This document shows, in pieces, positions 9,114 to 18,970 of a stretch of 41,762 nucleotides of DNA. The position numbers and the translations under genes were made by a program. This DNA comes from Minisyncoccota bacterium (GTDB lineage Bacteria > Patescibacteriota > Minisyncoccia > Minisyncoccales > CG1-02-41-26), in the NCBI GenBank assembly GCA_028718965.1, contig JAQUKS010000006.1:1-41762 (forward strand). The letters are read 5' to 3'. The notes beneath the pieces were generated by a model, which saw nothing but the letters and a program-made list of their open reading frames with translations, had not been told where the DNA came from and made no database searches. Numbering within the stretch: the first letter of the stretch is position 1; each line of letters starts with the position of its first letter.

Positions 9114-11354
9114 ATGCCAGACACTAAAAAGTTTTTAATCATTGATGGCAATGCTTTGGTGCACAGGGCTTTTCACGCTTTGCCGCCGTTAAAAACCCGA
9201 TCAGGCGAGATTATCAACGCTGTTTACGGCTTTTTTTTGGTTTTTTTCAAGGCTTTGAAGGATATCAGGCCCAATTACGCGGCAGCCACTTTTGATTTGG
9301 CTGCTCCGACCTTCAGGCACAAGCAATTCAAGGAATACAAGGCCAAACGGGTGAAAGCCCCTGACGAGCTTTATCAGCAATTGCCCATAGTAAAGGAGAT
9401 ATTAACGGCTTTTGGCGTGCCGATTTTTGAAAAAGAGGGCTTTGAAGCCGATGACGTTATCGGGACGCTGGCTTGCCGCGCGCAAAAAGACGTCGAGGTC
9501 GTCATTCTAAGCGGCGATATGGACAATTTGCAGCTGGTCAATGACAGAATCAAGGTCTATACCCTGCGCAAAGGCATCAAAGACACGGTTTTGTATGATA
9601 TCGAGGAGGTAAAAAGAAAGTATGACGGGCTTTTGCCCGAACAGCTGCTTGATTACAGAGGGCTGCGGGGCGATCCGTCGGACAATATTCCGGGGGTAGG
9701 TGGCATAGGAGAAAAGACCGCCATTGAGCTTTTGAAGGATTTTTCCGGTCTGGACGATCTTTACAAGGAAATCGACGAGTCAACCGACAAAGCGTCGAGG
9801 ATAAGGCCGTCCGTGTTGCAAAAGCTGAAAGACGGCAAAGAACAGGCGTTTTTTTCGCGCCAGCTGGCCGGTATCGAGCGCAATGTGCCGATCGATTTCG
9901 ATCTCACCTCGTGCCGCTTGGGCGCGTTCGATCTGCCAAGGGCCAGGGATGTTTTGGCCAAGTTCGAGTTCAACGCTTTGATAAAAAGATTGCCCGAGCT
10001 CATCAGCCATGACAAGAACGACAAAGCAAAAGACGGCCCGGTATCCGGACAAGCGGGGCTATTCGGCGCAACAGAGAACAAAGCTGCTGATGTTTCATCT
10101 GAAATCAATCGTCTGGAAAAACAGGGCGTGCTCTCTCCGCGGATCGCCCGCGTGGAAAGGGATATCGTCGATCTCGTAAAGAAAATGGAACAAAACGGCA
10201 TAAGAGTCGATATCGTCAAGCTCAACGATCTTTCCCGCAAACTGGCCGGGGACATCAGTCGGCTCCAGAAGAAGATTTATAAAGTATCGGGTTGTGAATT
10301 CAATATCAATTCTCCCCGGCAGGTCGCGGAGATATTATTCGACAAGCTGGGGCTTTCTCCGCTGGGTATGCGCAAAACTCCCGGCGGGGTGATTTCAACC
10401 GGAGCGGATGAACTTAAAAAGATCAAAGATACCCATCCGGTGGTCGCCTTTATTCTTTCTCACAGGGAACTGTCGAAGCTGAAAAGCGGTTTTACGGACA
10501 GTCTGGCCACGATGATTGACCCTAAAGACGGGCGTATCCATCCGCATTTTCATCAGTTGGGCACGGAGACCGGCCGTATGAGCTGCTCGGATCCGAATCT
10601 GCAGAACATTCCCGTCAAGACCGCTTTGGGCAAAAAAATCAGGGGGTGCTTTGTTCCGGAAAACGGGTTTGTTTTTCTGTCAGCCGATTATTCACAGATG
10701 GATTTTCGGGCGGCCGCGAGCCTGTCCGGCGACGAGAAGATGCTGGGGTTTCTCGAACAGGGCAAAGACATCCATCTGATGACCGCGAGTTTGCTTTTCG
10801 GGATAAAGGAAAAGGATGTTTCGGAAAAACAAAGACGCCTGGCCAAAACGCTCAATTACGGTGTCTTATACGGTTTGGGGCCTTTGGGGTTTGCGAACAG
10901 GACCGGCATACCCTTTAAAGAAGCCAAACAGTTCATCAGCCAGTATTTTGAAACATTCCAGGGCATCGCCCGGTTTGTCGAGAAGACAATCGCTCAAGCC
11001 AGGGAGGAAGGATTTTCTTTGACAATGTTCGGCCGGAAGCGTTTTTTGCCCGAGATCGATTCGATGGATCCGAGGATAAAAGCCCAGGCCGAGCGGATCG
11101 CCCGCAATTTTCCCGTTCAGGGAACATCGGCCGATATCATGAAAATAGCCATGGCAGGCATCGCTTCCAAAAGGATTTTGAACAAAAATTGTCGCCTTTT
11201 ATTACAGCTTCACGACGAGCTTTTATTCGAAGTAAAGGAGGACGAGGCTAAAAAAATGGAAAAAATAATCATGAAAACAATGGAAAGTGCCGCGGATTTG
11301 GCCGTGCCCTTGAAGGTCGAGACAAAAATAGGACTTGACTGGGGCGAGTGTTGA
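9114..11354 (+). CDS. polA: DNA polymerase I, without an apparent 3'-5' exonuclease domain
   Basis: 5'-3' exonuclease domain (LIIDGNALVHRAFHALPPL, SGDMDNLQLV, GDPSDNIPGVGGIGEKTA) and polymerase motifs (SADYSQMDFRAAA, RRLAKTLNYGVLYG, QLHDELLFEV); 746 aa. Confidence 0.95.
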   Translation: MPDTKKFLIIDGNALVHRAFHALPPLKTRSGEIINAVYGFFLVFFKALKDIRPNYAAATFDLAAPTFRHKQFKEYKAKRVKAPDELYQQLPIVKEILTAFGVPIFEKEGFEADDVIGTLACRAQKDVEVVILSGDMDNLQLVNDRIKVYTLRKGIKDTVLYDIEEVKRKYDGLLPEQLLDYRGLRGDPSDNIPGVGGIGEKTAIELLKDFSGLDDLYKEIDESTDKASRIRPSVLQKLKDGKEQAFFSRQLAGIERNVPIDFDLTSCRLGAFDLPRARDVLAKFEFNALIKRLPELISHDKNDKAKDGPVSGQAGLFGATENKAADVSSEINRLEKQGVLSPRIARVERDIVDLVKKMEQNGIRVDIVKLNDLSRKLAGDISRLQKKIYKVSGCEFNINSPRQVAEILFDKLGLSPLGMRKTPGGVISTGADELKKIKDTHPVVAFILSHRELSKLKSGFTDSLATMIDPKDGRIHPHFHQLGTETGRMSCSDPNLQNIPVKTALGKKIRGCFVPENGFVFLSADYSQMDFRAAASLSGDEKMLGFLEQGKDIHLMTASLLFGIKEKDVSEKQRRLAKTLNYGVLYGLGPLGFANRTGIPFKEAKQFISQYFETFQGIARFVEKTIAQAREEGFSLTMFGRKRFLPEIDSMDPRIKAQAERIARNFPVQGTSADIMKIAMAGIASKRILNKNCRLLLQLHDELLFEVKEDEAKKMEKIIMKTMESAADLAVPLKVETKIGLDWGEC

Positions 11355-11387
11355 AAACACCCCGAAGCATCTGTTTATTTTTCGGAT

Positions 11388-11416
11388 TTGTTTGAAACAC
11401 AGGAAATTGATATAAT
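11388..11416 (+). promoter_or_regulatory. Sigma70-type promoter upstream of the sensory gene cluster
   Basis: TTGTTT (11388-11393), 17 nt, TATAAT (11411-11416), about 47 nt before the FIST ORF. Confidence 0.5.
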
Positions 11417-11463
11417 AACCGAACAACAAAAGTCCTTGAAAACGTAAATAAATCTGTTCAAAT

Positions 11464-12858
11464 ATGAACAAAAAAATCATTATCTCCGTGGTCGCGGCCG
11501 TCATCGTCATAGCCGGGGCCGTTGTTTGGTTCGCGTCAAGCCGGCCGACTGCTTTTAAGATCTCTCTGGGGCTCAAGGAATCGGGCGCTCTTTCCCAGAG
11601 CGATGTTATTGTGGGCTATGGCTGGAGCGTCAAGCCCGACGTTAAAGAGGCGGTCAAAGAAGCGGTGATAACTGCTTCGGAGAATTTCAAAGACGGCCCT
11701 CCGGACTACGCTATTTTATTATCCACGGCGAAATATGACTCAAACGAACTTATTAAGGAGTTGAGGCTTCTTTTACCCAACACCAAGATTCAGGGAGGAA
11801 CGGTTATGTATGGTATGTACACCAAAGACGGTTATCATGTCGGAGAAGACGGCTCTTTGGCCATACTCGCGGTTTCCTCGCCAGAGATAACTATCGGGGT
11901 CGGAGGGGCTGACGTGGATAAGCTGGTCGCAGCAGGGTTGTCTGCCAAGGAGGCAGGTAAGGAGGCGGGCAGACAAGCCATACTGGCCGCGCTTAGGGAC
12001 GCGGGTAAAGAAGGGGAAAAACCCAATATTATTTATATGATCGGCAGCTTTGCCAACGAACAGGCCTTGATAGGCGGTATTGAAGATGTCGTGGGCAAGG
12101 ACGTGCCCATAGTGGGAGGCTCTGCTTTTGATGAGGAAGGGATCGGTAAATGGAAACAGTTCGTCAACGGCGATGTTTATACCAATGGCGTCGCTCTCAC
12201 CGCGTTTTTCACTGATTTGACCGTTGCCTGGGCCTTTGAGGCGGGTTATGAAAAGACCAGATACAAGGGCATCATCACCAAATGCGAAGGCCCGGTTATT
12301 TATGAGATTGACGGAAGGCCCGCGCTTGACGTATATGACGAGTGGAGCGGTGGCCTTGTGAGCAGGGTGAGCGCCGGTTCTAATGAAGAAACGGTCACCG
12401 AGATCACGAAAACCGCTCTCTTGCCTTTTGCCCAAATCATGACTGGCGCGAACGGAGAAACGCATTACGTTCCCATGCACCCTTATTTCTGGAATCTCAA
12501 AGACAGGTCGGTGAGCACAGGCGTCAATGTGGAAGTGGGAGACGAGGTGACGGTGATGTATGGGACGTGGGAAAAAAATCTGAACCATTGTCAAACCACT
12601 CCCGCCAAGGCCATGAACGCCTGGGGCATCAAGAAAGGCGAAGCGTATTTTGCCATCTATAATTATTGTCTGGGCAAGATGCTCACCATCCCCGAAGAGG
12701 AGAGAGCCAAGATACCTTTGTTGTTGAATGGCGCTCTTGGGGGCATACCGTTCATCGGAGGCAATACCGGAGGGGAGCAGGGATTTCTTGAGGGAGTAGG
12801 CAATGTTCACGCAGGCCTCGATAATTCAATCATTATTTTCGGTCCGCGGCAAAAGTAA
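11464..12858 (+). CDS. Membrane-anchored FIST-domain sensory protein
   Basis: N-terminal TM segment; FIST_N-like region (GYGWSVKPDVKEAVKEA...PDYAILLSTAKYD) and FIST_C-like region (ALDVYDEWSGG...GALGGIPFIGGNTGGEQGF). Confidence 0.8.
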   Translation: MNKKIIISVVAAVIVIAGAVVWFASSRPTAFKISLGLKESGALSQSDVIVGYGWSVKPDVKEAVKEAVITASENFKDGPPDYAILLSTAKYDSNELIKELRLLLPNTKIQGGTVMYGMYTKDGYHVGEDGSLAILAVSSPEITIGVGGADVDKLVAAGLSAKEAGKEAGRQAILAALRDAGKEGEKPNIIYMIGSFANEQALIGGIEDVVGKDVPIVGGSAFDEEGIGKWKQFVNGDVYTNGVALTAFFTDLTVAWAFEAGYEKTRYKGIITKCEGPVIYEIDGRPALDVYDEWSGGLVSRVSAGSNEETVTEITKTALLPFAQIMTGANGETHYVPMHPYFWNLKDRSVSTGVNVEVGDEVTVMYGTWEKNLNHCQTTPAKAMNAWGIKKGEAYFAIYNYCLGKMLTIPEEERAKIPLLLNGALGGIPFIGGNTGGEQGFLEGVGNVHAGLDNSIIIFGPRQK

Positions 12859-12894
12859 GGCCGGAAGAGAAAAACAACGGCGCTAATTTGGGCT

Positions 12895-13851
12895 ATGGCG
12901 AGAAATAAAATATTCAGCAAAATATTCGGGCTGATAATGGTTACTTCTTTAGTGGCCGGAATGGTTTTTCTGCTCGTGACGTTCCAGGACAGCGTCCGCT
13001 CCGCGGAAAAAGCGATTATTCAGGAAAATAAATTATTGGCTGAAACGACTGCCAACATGATTGTGGCGGGTTATCTGAACTCCCAATGGCCCTTCCAAAC
13101 TTTGAAATTGATCAGTGATTCCGAGAACATTGTTTTTTTATGGGTCGTTAAGCCGAGCGGAGAGATATATTTTGCCGATGACCCGGCTCTTTTCGGCAAA
13201 GTTATTCGGGATGATTCTTTCCTGTCCGTTGACCAGCCGGAGGTAAAAGACATGCTTTCGGAGGATGGCGAGAAAATGAAGTTGTTTATTCATCCCCTTG
13301 AGATGGAGCCAGGGGAAAAGCCCTGGATGCTTTATTTGGGCGCTTCTTTAAAGCCGAGAGAGGCTGCTGTAAGAAGAATAATCACTATTGACATTATCGC
13401 GGTTGTTTCCAACGCTTTTCTGATAGGACTGATTTCTTTTTATTTTTCCAGGAGGATAACCCGCCCGTTGCAGCGGCTCGGGGAAGGAGCGGAAATCATC
13501 GGTCGGGGCGATTTAAAGCACCGTATAAACATAAAAACCGGAGATGAGATCGAGGAATTGGCCCGGTCATTCAACAAGATGGCCGATGATCTGAAAAAGT
13601 CCAGGGCGGATCTGGAGGAATCAAAGGACGTTCTGGAAATCAAAGTAAAGGCGCGCACCAGGGAGCTCCAGGAGCTGAATAAGAATCTTGAGGAGAAGGT
13701 CTGTGAAAGAACCAAAGAGCTCCAGGACAGGCTGGATGAGCTGGAGAGATCCCACCGTTTGATGATTAATCGGGAACTGAAAATGATCGAGCTGAAAAAG
13801 GAATTAAAGGAGAAAGAAAAAGAGTCATCCAATTCAAAAACAAAAATATGA
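12895..13851 (+). CDS. Membrane receptor: periplasmic-type sensor, HAMP domain, C-terminal coiled coil; no kinase or MCP domain
   Basis: Two TM segments, HAMP (RRITRPLQRLGEGAEIIGRGDLKHRINIKTGDEIEELARSFNKMADDLKK), then coiled coil ending RELKMIELKKELKEKEKE. Confidence 0.85.
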   Translation: MARNKIFSKIFGLIMVTSLVAGMVFLLVTFQDSVRSAEKAIIQENKLLAETTANMIVAGYLNSQWPFQTLKLISDSENIVFLWVVKPSGEIYFADDPALFGKVIRDDSFLSVDQPEVKDMLSEDGEKMKLFIHPLEMEPGEKPWMLYLGASLKPREAAVRRIITIDIIAVVSNAFLIGLISFYFSRRITRPLQRLGEGAEIIGRGDLKHRINIKTGDEIEELARSFNKMADDLKKSRADLEESKDVLEIKVKARTRELQELNKNLEEKVCERTKELQDRLDELERSHRLMINRELKMIELKKELKEKEKESSNSKTKI

Positions 13852-14936
13852 AAAAAATTTTAATAATAACGATCGCTGTTTTATTTCTATTCACAGCGGG
13901 AGTTTTCGGATATCTTCGGTTCGCGAAGTCTCCCGAAAAATTCGCTCCGGCCGAGGAGCTCTCGGACGTGCTGAACGTTTATAATTGGGAGGATTATTTC
14001 GGGACGACCACGATTGAGGACTTTGAAAAAGAGTTCGGGGTGAAGGTGAACCTTCAAACTTATGACAACGAAGACACAATGCTCTCCACGGTTCAGTCGG
14101 ATCCGGGCAGGTATGACGTAGTCATTGCCAGCGATATTCTGGTAAGGGAGATGGCCAATATGAAACTCCTGGCCCGAATAGATATGGAAAACATTCCGAA
14201 TTTCAAAAACGTGGGAGACGAGTTCAAAAATCTTTTTTATGATCCCGAGAACGAATATTCCGTTCCCTATATGTGGGGAACGAGCGGTTTGGCTGTCAAC
14301 CGAAAGTATGTCGAAGAGACCGAACCAAGCTGGTCGATTCTCTGGAATCCGAAGTATCAGGGAAAAATCAGTATGCTGAACAATATGCAGGACGTTTTGG
14401 GAGCCGGGTTGAGATATTCGGGATATTCCGCGAATTCGGTCGACCCATCGGAACTGGAAAAGACGAAGGAGGCGCTTATGGAACAAAGCACTCTTTTGAG
14501 AGGTTATGAAGACAGCATAACAATCAGGGATGATTTGATTTCCGAAAAGCTTTGGGCGGGCCATATTTACAGCGGAGACGGGGTTTTCGCCGCGGACAAG
14601 AACGAGAACATAGAGTATGTAATACCCAAGGAAGGGGGTTTTATTTGGGTGGATAATTTTCTTATACCGATCGGCTCCCAGCACAAGTATACCGCCGAAG
14701 TCTTCATCAATTATCTACTTCGGCCTTACGTGAGCGCCAAAATAGCCGATTATCTCTGGTATGCCAATACCAACGAGGCGGCCCGGGAGCTTACGAACCC
14801 CGAGATACTTCAGGATGAGGCTCTTTACCCGCCCCAGGAAGTGAAAGACAAACTTGAATTTTCCGGATATTTTGGCGGCCACGAGGCAGTGGCGTTGTAC
14901 AACAAGATTTGGGCTGATTTGCAGGCCTCAAAATAG
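13848..14936 (+). CDS. Spermidine/putrescine-type ABC transporter substrate-binding protein (PotD-like)
   Basis: LNVYNWEDYFGTTTIEDFEKEFGVKVNLQTYDNEDTML...YDVVIASDILVREM...PYMWGTSGLAVN...WVDNFLIP; PotD/PotF family. Confidence 0.92.
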   Translation: MKKILIITIAVLFLFTAGVFGYLRFAKSPEKFAPAEELSDVLNVYNWEDYFGTTTIEDFEKEFGVKVNLQTYDNEDTMLSTVQSDPGRYDVVIASDILVREMANMKLLARIDMENIPNFKNVGDEFKNLFYDPENEYSVPYMWGTSGLAVNRKYVEETEPSWSILWNPKYQGKISMLNNMQDVLGAGLRYSGYSANSVDPSELEKTKEALMEQSTLLRGYEDSITIRDDLISEKLWAGHIYSGDGVFAADKNENIEYVIPKEGGFIWVDNFLIPIGSQHKYTAEVFINYLLRPYVSAKIADYLWYANTNEAARELTNPEILQDEALYPPQEVKDKLEFSGYFGGHEAVALYNKIWADLQASK

Positions 14937-14963
14937 TTTCTAAAACCCTTCAAAGCCCGGATT

Positions 14964-16274
14964 ATGTTTAAGATTGTTCTGAAAAAAAAGATTATCGCTC
15001 TTTTTCTTTTTTTCGGCCTTTTGCCTTTGGTAATCACTTTCATACTTACGGTATTTCAGATTCAGAAATCATTAAGAGAAACAGTAAGCAGTAATTTGAC
15101 ATCTTTGGCCAGCGAAGTGGCAAGCAGTATAGAAAAAACTGTCCGGGGGGTCTATACGGACGTCGAACTGCTTTCCGTCAATCCGTTAATCAGGTCGAAA
15201 GACGCCAGCAATGAAGAAAAATTATCCGAAATAACGAGGATACAGGATTTTTACGGGATTTTCGAAGATATCACTCTGATTGACTTGGACGGTAACGTAA
15301 TTATTTCCACCACCTATAAATATCGCGGCGAATGGAAGAACAAGCAGTGGTACCAGGATGCCAGAGAAGGCAAGAGTTCCATTTCTCCCGCCTACATCAT
15401 TTTGGGCCCGTATAAAGTGATTTTGTCTTCGGCCGCTCCGGTGAGAGACGAACAGGGAAAAATCATAGCAGTGATAGCCGGCCAGGTGAATATGGAAACA
15501 ATCCGGGATATTGTAAGCAGGATTAAAATCGGCGAGAAAGGATTCGTTTTCATAGTAGACAAAGAAGGGCGTTTTGCCGTTCATCCCGAGAAAGAAGATA
15601 TGCTTGCGGCAGTGCCTTATTCGGGCTTTGCCGGAGAGGTTCTTTCCAGAGACAGCGGGATAATAAATTATACCGGCCAAAACAAGGAAGAGATGATCGG
15701 CGGGTTTGCTTCATTCTTGGACACGAACCTGAAAGAACAGCTCGGGTGGCGTCTGGTAGTCGCCCAGCCCAAGGAGGAAGCCTTTGCTTTAGTCGCTATA
15801 TTTCAAAAACAGGTCATTGTGATTTTTTTAGGCGGATTGGTTCTTCTCCTGGGCATAGGCTATTTGCTTGGCGACAGGATTGTCGTTCCGATGAAAGAGT
15901 TGATTGCCGCGACGAGAAAGATTGCCCTCGGAGAGCTTGAAAGCAAGATCGACATAAAGACCGGAGATGAGATTGAGGAGCTGGCCCGGTCATTCAACAA
16001 GATGGCCGATGATCTGAAAGAATCAAGAGCCGACCTAGAGAAGTCGAAGAACATTTTGGAGGTGAAGGTGGCCGCCCGCACCAAAGAGTTGCAGGAACTT
16101 ACCAAAGGGTTAGAATATAAAGTAAAGGAAAGAACCAAAGAGCTTCAGAGCAGGCTGGATGAGCTGGAGAGATTCCACCGCCTTACGATCGGCCGCGAGC
16201 TGAAGATGATAGAATTAAAGAAAGAATTAAAGAATAAAGAAAAGCCATCCGAATCGGCCGGGAACAGGACATAA
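14964..16274 (+). CDS. dCache-HAMP membrane receptor with C-terminal coiled coil; no kinase or MCP domain
   Basis: TM-Cache (DITLIDLDGNVIISTTYKYRGEWKNKQWYQDAREGKSSISPAYI, GFVFIVDKEGRFAVHP)-TM-HAMP-coiled coil ending RELKMIELKKELKNKEK. Confidence 0.9.
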   Translation: MFKIVLKKKIIALFLFFGLLPLVITFILTVFQIQKSLRETVSSNLTSLASEVASSIEKTVRGVYTDVELLSVNPLIRSKDASNEEKLSEITRIQDFYGIFEDITLIDLDGNVIISTTYKYRGEWKNKQWYQDAREGKSSISPAYIILGPYKVILSSAAPVRDEQGKIIAVIAGQVNMETIRDIVSRIKIGEKGFVFIVDKEGRFAVHPEKEDMLAAVPYSGFAGEVLSRDSGIINYTGQNKEEMIGGFASFLDTNLKEQLGWRLVVAQPKEEAFALVAIFQKQVIVIFLGGLVLLLGIGYLLGDRIVVPMKELIAATRKIALGELESKIDIKTGDEIEELARSFNKMADDLKESRADLEKSKNILEVKVAARTKELQELTKGLEYKVKERTKELQSRLDELERFHRLTIGRELKMIELKKELKNKEKPSESAGNRT

Positions 16275-16297
16275 GCAGCTGATTCGTTTTTCGAGAC

Positions 16298-16906
16298 ATG
16301 CCTGTTGTAAGCGAGCAAGAAATCAAAAAAATATTGCGAAAGAAAGGCAAGGTGCGAGGAGCGGCTTTTCAGAGTATCGGCGATTTTATCCTGAAAAGAA
16401 AGGGTCCGGATGGCCTGGCAAGGTGCGAGGATCAGATAAAAAAGTGGGGTGTTGATTTTCATCTTTCCGAAATCGCTCCCTTGGTTTGGTATCCGATCGC
16501 CTGGGGCGCGCTTTTCGTTTTAGCGGCCCAAGATGTTTTCGCCTGGAGCGAGACGGAAATTCGGGAAATGGGCGGGGACGGGCCGAAGATTTCCGCTATT
16601 GTCAAGCTGATGTTCAAGCTTTTCCCGAATGTCGAACAATTGGCCGGACAGATACCGGGTTTCTGGCGCAAGAACTACACAGTCGGTGAAATAGAGGTGG
16701 CAAGCCTGGACAAAGCAAAGAAAGTGATGATTCTTCATTTGCGGGATTGCGCCTTTCATCCTTCGCTTTGCCGGTACATCGAGGGTTTTGCCGAAACGAC
16801 ATTTCGTTTTTCCAGGCCGAAGAATTCGTTTGCCCAGGTAAAGGAAACAAGGTGTTCGTTCAATGACAATGTTCCCTATGAAGAATACACTGTCCGGTGG
16901 GAATAA
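16298..16906 (+). CDS. Uncharacterised 202-aa protein, possible small-molecule sensor domain
   Basis: Intact ORF inside the sensory cluster; C-terminal half with VKETRCSFNDNVPYEEYTVRW loosely recalls V4R/heme-NO-binding-like domains; assignment is weak. Confidence 0.5.
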   Translation: MPVVSEQEIKKILRKKGKVRGAAFQSIGDFILKRKGPDGLARCEDQIKKWGVDFHLSEIAPLVWYPIAWGALFVLAAQDVFAWSETEIREMGGDGPKISAIVKLMFKLFPNVEQLAGQIPGFWRKNYTVGEIEVASLDKAKKVMILHLRDCAFHPSLCRYIEGFAETTFRFSRPKNSFAQVKETRCSFNDNVPYEEYTVRWE

Positions 16907-16967
16907 GGCCGTGCGAACCCTTAAAAACAATAAACAAATTCAATTTTAATTCATTTTTTGAACGAAA

Positions 16968-18539
16968 ATGGAAAACGATTTTTTTAAAAAAAGAGAGAAC
17001 GAACTGGTCGAGGACACCATTGTTCTGGGTAAGGCGGTCAAGAGTTTTTGGGAGGTTTTGCCTATACCCGTTTGCACCACCAGTCCCGTTTTTATCATTT
17101 TGGAAACGGGCAAATGGTTCGACGCTCTTTTCGGATATGAAAAAAACGAACTGGCTGGTGAAAGCCTGAAAGAGCTGGCCTTTAAAAAGGATGATTTCGA
17201 AGAAATCATCGGGCGTCTTTCCGGGGAAAGGAAGATTTCCAATGTCGAGGCTATTCTCCGGAATAAGGACGGGGAGAAAGTGTCGGTTCTCGTTTCAGCT
17301 ATTGCCCAGGAAGACGACCACGGGGAGGTGTTTTCTTACCTTTTTTCATTTATTGACGTTACTTTAATCAAAAAAACCGAGCGGGAGCTGCAGGAAAAAA
17401 TCAAGGACTCCGTGCGCAATGCCAGAGAACTCACCGACTCCAAACAGGCGCTGATGAATATTCTGGAGGACATTGAGCAGGAAAGGAAGAAAGCTGAAAC
17501 GGAACGGGATAAAACTCTCGCCATTATCAAAAATTTCGCGGACGGGCTTTTGATGATAGAGGGGGGTGTTATCACCCTGTTTAATCCCAAGGCCGCTGAA
17601 TTTTTCAAGATTTCCGAGAACGAGGCAATCGGCCGGGATGCTCAAGCTTTTGAGAAACACGAGATGTTTTCTTCGCTTTTCAAGCTTATAAAACAGAAAG
17701 ACAAGGATCTTTTTCGCGAGGAATTCAGGATGGCCAATGATTTGATTCTGGAGGTTTCTGGAGTTTATATCGGCAAGGGAGAGGCGTGTGAGGCCCGGAT
17801 GATTATTCTCCACGATATCACCCGGGAAAAGATGGTCGAGCGCATGAAAACCGAATTCGTTTCCATCGCCGCTCACCAGTTGAGAACGCCCTTGTCGGCC
17901 ATCAAATGGATTTTGAGCATGCTATTGGGAGGGGATGTGGGAGAGGTGCCACCCGAACAGAGAGATTTGCTTGAAAAGAGCTATCAGAGCAACGAAAGAA
18001 TGATCCGTCTCGTAAACGATCTGCTCAATACCACCCGCATCGAAGAGGGCAAGTTTTTGGCGAAAATCACTTCGCAGGATATCAAGGAGCTGGTAAGAAG
18101 CACCGTAGCGCCGTTCAAAGAAGAAGTAAAAAGAAAAGGCCTGGATTTTTCCTTTCAGTTGCCTTCCGGACGTTTGCCCAAGGTGGGCATTGATGTTGAA
18201 AAGATACGCCTTACCATCCAGAACTTGATGGATAATGCCCTGCACTATACCAAACAGGGGACAATAAAGGTCGCTTTGAGTTTCGACAAAAATGAGAACA
18301 ATTTTCTTTTTTCAATCACCGATACTGGCATAGGCATCTCCAAAGATGAACAGCCGCGGGTTTTCGGCAAGTTTTTTCGCGCGGTTTCGGCTATTAAAAC
18401 CGAAACCGAGGGCAGCGGCCTGGGGCTTTTTATCGCCAAAAACATTATTGAGGCCCACGGCGGCAAGATTTGGTTCGAGAGCAAGGAGGGCATAGGAAGC
18501 ACGTTTTATTTCACCCTGCCGGTCATTGCCAGAAGTTGA
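16968..18539 (+). CDS. Cytoplasmic PAS-domain sensor histidine kinase
   Basis: Two PAS-like regions, HisKA H-box FVSIAAHQLRTPLSAIKW, N-box NLMDNALHY, G-boxes DTGIGIS and GSGLGLFIAK; no TM segment visible. Confidence 0.95.
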   Translation: MENDFFKKRENELVEDTIVLGKAVKSFWEVLPIPVCTTSPVFIILETGKWFDALFGYEKNELAGESLKELAFKKDDFEEIIGRLSGERKISNVEAILRNKDGEKVSVLVSAIAQEDDHGEVFSYLFSFIDVTLIKKTERELQEKIKDSVRNARELTDSKQALMNILEDIEQERKKAETERDKTLAIIKNFADGLLMIEGGVITLFNPKAAEFFKISENEAIGRDAQAFEKHEMFSSLFKLIKQKDKDLFREEFRMANDLILEVSGVYIGKGEACEARMIILHDITREKMVERMKTEFVSIAAHQLRTPLSAIKWILSMLLGGDVGEVPPEQRDLLEKSYQSNERMIRLVNDLLNTTRIEEGKFLAKITSQDIKELVRSTVAPFKEEVKRKGLDFSFQLPSGRLPKVGIDVEKIRLTIQNLMDNALHYTKQGTIKVALSFDKNENNFLFSITDTGIGISKDEQPRVFGKFFRAVSAIKTETEGSGLGLFIAKNIIEAHGGKIWFESKEGIGSTFYFTLPVIARS

Positions 18540-18576
18540 TTGCAATATTCGTTGCAAGGATTTAAAATAAACATAT

Positions 18577-18942
18577 ATGAAAACGATTTTGATTCTCGAA
18601 GACGAAACCATAATGCTGAATCTTCTTCAGAAGCAGCTGAAAGCCGACGGGTATGACGTGCGCGCGGCCGAAGACGGCGAAACAGGGCTTGCTATGATGA
18701 AAGAAATAAAGCCCGACCTGGTGCTGTTGGATATCATAATGCCGAAAAAAGACGGTTTCGAGGTTTTGGAAGAAAAACGGAGAGACAAAACCATAAAAGA
18801 TATTCCGGTTATTATTATTTCCAATTCCGGCCAGCCCGTGGAGCTTACTAGGGCCCAGTCTTTCGGAGTGGTGGATTGGCTGATAAAAACCGAATTCGAT
18901 CCCCAGGAAGTAAAGGTAAAGGTTAAAAAACAAATCGGATAA
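18577..18942 (+). CDS. Single-domain response regulator (receiver)
   Basis: TILILEDETIMLN, PDLVLLDIIMPKKDGFEV, PVIIISNSG, IKTEF; no output domain. Confidence 0.93.
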   Translation: MKTILILEDETIMLNLLQKQLKADGYDVRAAEDGETGLAMMKEIKPDLVLLDIIMPKKDGFEVLEEKRRDKTIKDIPVIIISNSGQPVELTRAQSFGVVDWLIKTEFDPQEVKVKVKKQIG

Positions 18943-18970
18943 TCTTGGTAATTTTATTCGCCAATTTTCT

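Noticed and set aside
9114-11354. Missing 3'-5' exonuclease domain in PolA as novel
   Set aside because: Many bacterial Pol I proteins lack an active or full proofreading domain; not unusual.
11773-12810. 345-aa ORF antisense to the FIST gene
   Set aside because: Shadow ORF; the sense frame has clear FIST motifs and the antisense translation has no recognisable domain.
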